A DNA stretch of 64,000 bases from Mariniblastus sp. (GTDB lineage Bacteria > Planctomycetota > Planctomycetia > Pirellulales > Pirellulaceae). Under the pieces are notes generated by a model that worked only from the letters and a program-made list of their open reading frames with translations, was not told where the DNA came from and did no database searches. Location of the stretch: NCBI GenBank assembly GCA_022447555.1, contig JAKVBF010000009.1:62001-126000 (forward strand), read 5' to 3'. Of the stretch, positions 61,433-64,000 are shown piece after piece (the stretch's first letter is position 1; each line of letters opens with the position of its first letter). The translations under genes were made by a program, and so were the position numbers.

Positions 61433-64000
61433 CTAGTTACCGCCGATCTGACCCACTTGTCGCGTCTCTTCTTCTTCCTGAATGATGATACGTGGAGTGA
61501 CCATCATCATGATGTTAGAAGTTTCTCGACCGATACCGACGTTCTTAAACAATCGGTTGATGTAAGGCACGTTGCTTAGGAATGGGACACCACGTTCGGT
61601 GCGTCCTTCACTCATCCGCTTGATACCACCCATTAAGACTGTTCCACCATCGGGCACGCTCACGACCGTGTTGATCGTTGTGAAGCCTACAGTGGGCAAC
61701 TGAATGGTAACACCTGACGTTTCGACTTCTACCAGTTCGCTTTCTTCTTCGGTCGTTTCCTCGACGCCATCGACGGGATCGAGCAAATCGTCGAGAAGAC
61801 TGTTTGTCTCTCGGCGTGTCTTTGTGCTACCGTCGAAGGTGAACGTTTGGACGTCTTGAACCTGGCTGAAGAACGGAACCAGTGTCATTCGGACCGACTT
61901 TCGGTCATTGGAGACAACGGCTTGGACGTTCATGCTGGTTCCATCCGGTAGAAGGGTGATTACAGGTTGTTGTGCAACCGCAAAATCACCCACTACAGGA
62001 ATGACGCTCGTGACGAACGGACGTGTTGCCCCGTCGCTTACACTGGCACTTTGGCCGTTGAACATCGTGACCGTTGGGGCCTGCATGATGTTCGACCGTG
62101 TGTCGCCTTTGGACGCTTGGATCAGAAAGAACACCTCGATGTCACTCAAGATCGCAAAACCAAAGTTCGCGGCCGTTCCTACGTCAAAACCTCCAAACTG
62201 TGGCACCGCGGATGCAAAACTGTTTTGCAGAAATGCCACGTCCAGGTCTTGAGTCGGTTGGAACCTTTCTGGAACCGGTTCCCGACCGACGACCGCACTC
62301 TGGGACAGTTGATCTGGAATTGGGTTCGGTACGTCAGTCACATCATTGATCCGGAAATCAAAGTCGATTCCGATTCGCTCGAAGAAGTTATCTCGCAACG
62401 TGATAAAGCGTACCTCGACTACGATTTGAACGTCGTTCAACTCCCGGAGCTTTTCCAACAGGTCCTGAATTTCATCCTGAACCTCCTGCGTCTGGGAAAC
62501 GATGAGACTAAGGTTGGGAACGAACGATTGAATCGTTCCGTCACCATTGGTGTCATCCCAGCCTTCGGGATCGATCGTGGTTTTTATCAAATCGATGAGT
62601 GGCTCGAAATCGGCCTGCGTAATACCACCCAAAGATGGGGGTCCGAAGCTGTTAAATTGGGGCTGCCCCGTCTGGACGCCACCGCCACCGTACCGATTAC
62701 CATTGCCGAAGCCCAGGGCGCCGCCAAAGGGTCCATTGGGTATTTGTTGCCCCATGGCGGTTTGTTGTGCGGCATTGGCCTGCTGTGCCATTGCAATCGG
62801 TGACACGGCCGCCGACGCTCCATTTTGGCCCATGGCCAAAGGGGCTTGGTTTCCACTAAACCCATTCTGTCCCATATATCCGTTCATTCCACTTCCACTT
62901 CCCGGTGTCATGAAATTCATGTTCATAGAGGAATTGAAATTTTTGACCGGAGTGACCAAATCGCCAACGTAATACGTTTTGGGTTTAACATCTCTGCGTT
63001 GAGCGTCTTTGCTGGTCACCTTGATCACTTCATCTTCTACGATGAAGACCAACCCGGCTGATCCAAGGATGACATTCAAGGCACTTTGTAATGAGATCGG
63101 TTCCCGGATTGGGACATCGACCTCACGATTGGTTTCGATACCTTCGGCCGCGAGGGCGACGCCATCAAAAATTATGTTGACGCCCGCTTGGGTTGAAAGT
63201 TGATCAACTGCTTCGAACAGGGTTCCTCGGTATTCGCCTTGGACCTTCTGATCTTTCAGGAGATTCCATATTTGACGTTCAGACTCCGAGCTGTACTGTC
63301 GCAAAGACAGCTCCTCGGCGCGCATATTCACTCGTTTCGCGTACTCGTCGGTATCACCGTAAAGGAGTGGCATTTTTTCGTCAAAAGGAATTGCGTCCTC
63401 TTCAGCGTTGCGTAGGCCGAAGTAGACACCACGTTCTTTCGCATCCTTGATACGATTCATTTCAGCAATACTGGTGCCCAGTTTGGCTTTTTCCCGCAGA
63501 AGTGAAGAAATTTCGCTATCTGGATCGAGGTCAGCAGCCTGCCTTGCGATTTGCTCTGCTTCTGCATACCGACCTTCATCCAGCAGATTGTTGAAATCTT
63601 CGACTAGTTTTTGAATCTGTACTTCGGTGTCGTATCGCTTTTGACGCCCTAGTTCGACATCCATCAATCGAGAAGCATTCGCTTCGTCATTCATGATTTC
63701 CGGTAGATTAGATTCAATGAACGTTTGCATCTCAGTGATGTCACGATCAATGATGGTCAGCAAAGGACGTTTGCTGGCCGCATCGAGTTCGCTTTGAGAC
63801 ACCCGGTTTCGGATATCCGTCATGCGTTCCAGAGCGATTCGTGGTGTTGCCTCCAGAGCCCGCTCAGCGGCCGCACGTTCGCGGAAAACTTCGGACTGCA
63901 TTTTACGATACATCGCTGCTTGTGCATTAGCTACGGCGTCCAGGTCCAGCGTGCCGCCGTTTTCCTGGATTTCGGCAGTGGTTGCCATGCTGGCGAGTTT
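61433..64000 (-). CDS. Secretin (type II/III secretion or pilus outer-membrane channel), 5' end outside the window
   Basis: At least 851 residues; the frame stays open to the right edge, so the signal peptide and true start are beyond it. Residues about 70-200 of the visible part look helical, with DEGRYAEAEQIARQAADLDP being TPR-like. A STN/N0-like domain (LFEAVDQLSTQAGVNIIFDG, later SLQSALNVILGSAGL) covers about 255-330. A Gly/Gln/Asn/Met-rich insert spans about 355-455. N1-type ring domain (QIVVEVRFITL near 530) precedes the secretin core, with VFFLIQASKGDTRSNIMQAPTVTMFNGQ near 610-640 and TVVSVPDGGTVLMGGI near 770-786. It forms an outer-membrane ring. Confidence 0.92.
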   Translation of the reverse strand, partial: KLASMATTAEIQENGGTLDLDAVANAQAAMYRKMQSEVFRERAAAERALEATPRIALERMTDIRNRVSQSELDAASKRPLLTIIDRDITEMQTFIESNLPEIMNDEANASRLMDVELGRQKRYDTEVQIQKLVEDFNNLLDEGRYAEAEQIARQAADLDPDSEISSLLREKAKLGTSIAEMNRIKDAKERGVYFGLRNAEEDAIPFDEKMPLLYGDTDEYAKRVNMRAEELSLRQYSSESERQIWNLLKDQKVQGEYRGTLFEAVDQLSTQAGVNIIFDGVALAAEGIETNREVDVPIREPISLQSALNVILGSAGLVFIVEDEVIKVTSKDAQRRDVKPKTYYVGDLVTPVKNFNSSMNMNFMTPGSGSGMNGYMGQNGFSGNQAPLAMGQNGASAAVSPIAMAQQANAAQQTAMGQQIPNGPFGGALGFGNGNRYGGGGVQTGQPQFNSFGPPSLGGITQADFEPLIDLIKTTIDPEGWDDTNGDGTIQSFVPNLSLIVSQTQEVQDEIQDLLEKLRELNDVQIVVEVRFITLRDNFFERIGIDFDFRINDVTDVPNPIPDQLSQSAVVGREPVPERFQPTQDLDVAFLQNSFASAVPQFGGFDVGTAANFGFAILSDIEVFFLIQASKGDTRSNIMQAPTVTMFNGQSASVSDGATRPFVTSVIPVVGDFAVAQQPVITLLPDGTSMNVQAVVSNDRKSVRMTLVPFFSQVQDVQTFTFDGSTKTRRETNSLLDDLLDPVDGVEETTEEESELVEVETSGVTIQLPTVGFTTINTVVSVPDGGTVLMGGIKRMSEGRTERGVPFLSNVPYINRLFKNVGIGRETSNIMMMVTPRIIIQEEEETRQVGQIGGN

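Overview
The window reads as chromosomal DNA of a planctomycete, most likely a Pirellulales-type marine bacterium. This is inferred from gene content: two formylglycine sulfatases, secreted PQQ-propeller and squalene-cyclase-repeat proteins, a planctomycete-style Rho with a Gly/Asn/Arg-rich N-terminus, DUF6807, DUF4432 and SIMPL proteins, a Tad apparatus, many TTG/GTG starts, short operons and roomy intergenic gaps. No insertion sequence, prophage, CRISPR array or rRNA operon was seen. One tRNA gene, tRNA-Ser(GGA), is present.

Layout. 1-10.5 kb: a partial gene end, two small genes (a methyltransferase and a DUF2809 protein), an alpha/beta hydrolase, a Dpm1-like glycosyltransferase with a VOC protein, an M19 dipeptidase fused to DUF6807, acetyl-CoA synthetase, a Nudix hydrolase and a membrane GT2. 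10.8-17.8 kb: a small conserved protein with a strong bidirectional terminator, a secreted M49-like peptidase, a sulfatase, a SelW/Rdx gene with an in-frame UGA in its CxxU motif, a secreted hydrolase and a squalene-cyclase-repeat protein. 18-29.3 kb: transketolase, a tandem pair of CmoB-like methyltransferases preceded by 17-bp tandem repeats, a PQQ-propeller protein, a three-gene unit (membrane protein, arrestin-like protein, P-loop ATPase), a SIMPL protein, a UvrD/PcrA helicase and a free-standing RNA polymerase alpha-CTD-like protein. 29.8-35.3 kb: tadA-tadB-tadC, a secreted Cys-containing protein, a coiled-coil mini-protein and truB. 35.3-46.3 kb: sulfotransferase, cupin, a GTDC1/QTMAN-like glycosyltransferase, a broken small membrane gene, an RluA-type pseudouridine synthase, a second sulfatase, a thioredoxin-fold/cyclase-repeat protein, an FHA-GAF-cyclase and a coiled-coil exported protein. 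46.8-64 kb: DUF4432 epimerase-like protein, tRNA-Ser, Rho, a thioredoxin/YHS-like protein, GNAT, FxsA, DUF2726, Dus, cupin, LigA, an LRR protein, a sugar isomerase-like protein and a secretin that runs off the right edge.

How the genes fit together. Most are housekeeping or solitary genes rather than one pathway. RNA-modification genes recur (truB, dus, an RluA-type synthase, two CmoB-like methyltransferases, a queuosine-mannosyltransferase-like GT). tadABC and the secretin could serve the same kind of envelope machine. Sulfatases, exported hydrolases and the dipeptidase fit a polymer-degrading lifestyle.

The strongest hidden signal is at 15302-15562 (minus strand). An 86-residue SelW-like protein is continuous only if UGA is read as selenocysteine. 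The UGA lies exactly at the U of C-x-x-U, and a hairpin with a G-containing loop follows at bacterial-SECIS distance. Standard gene calling would miss this gene.
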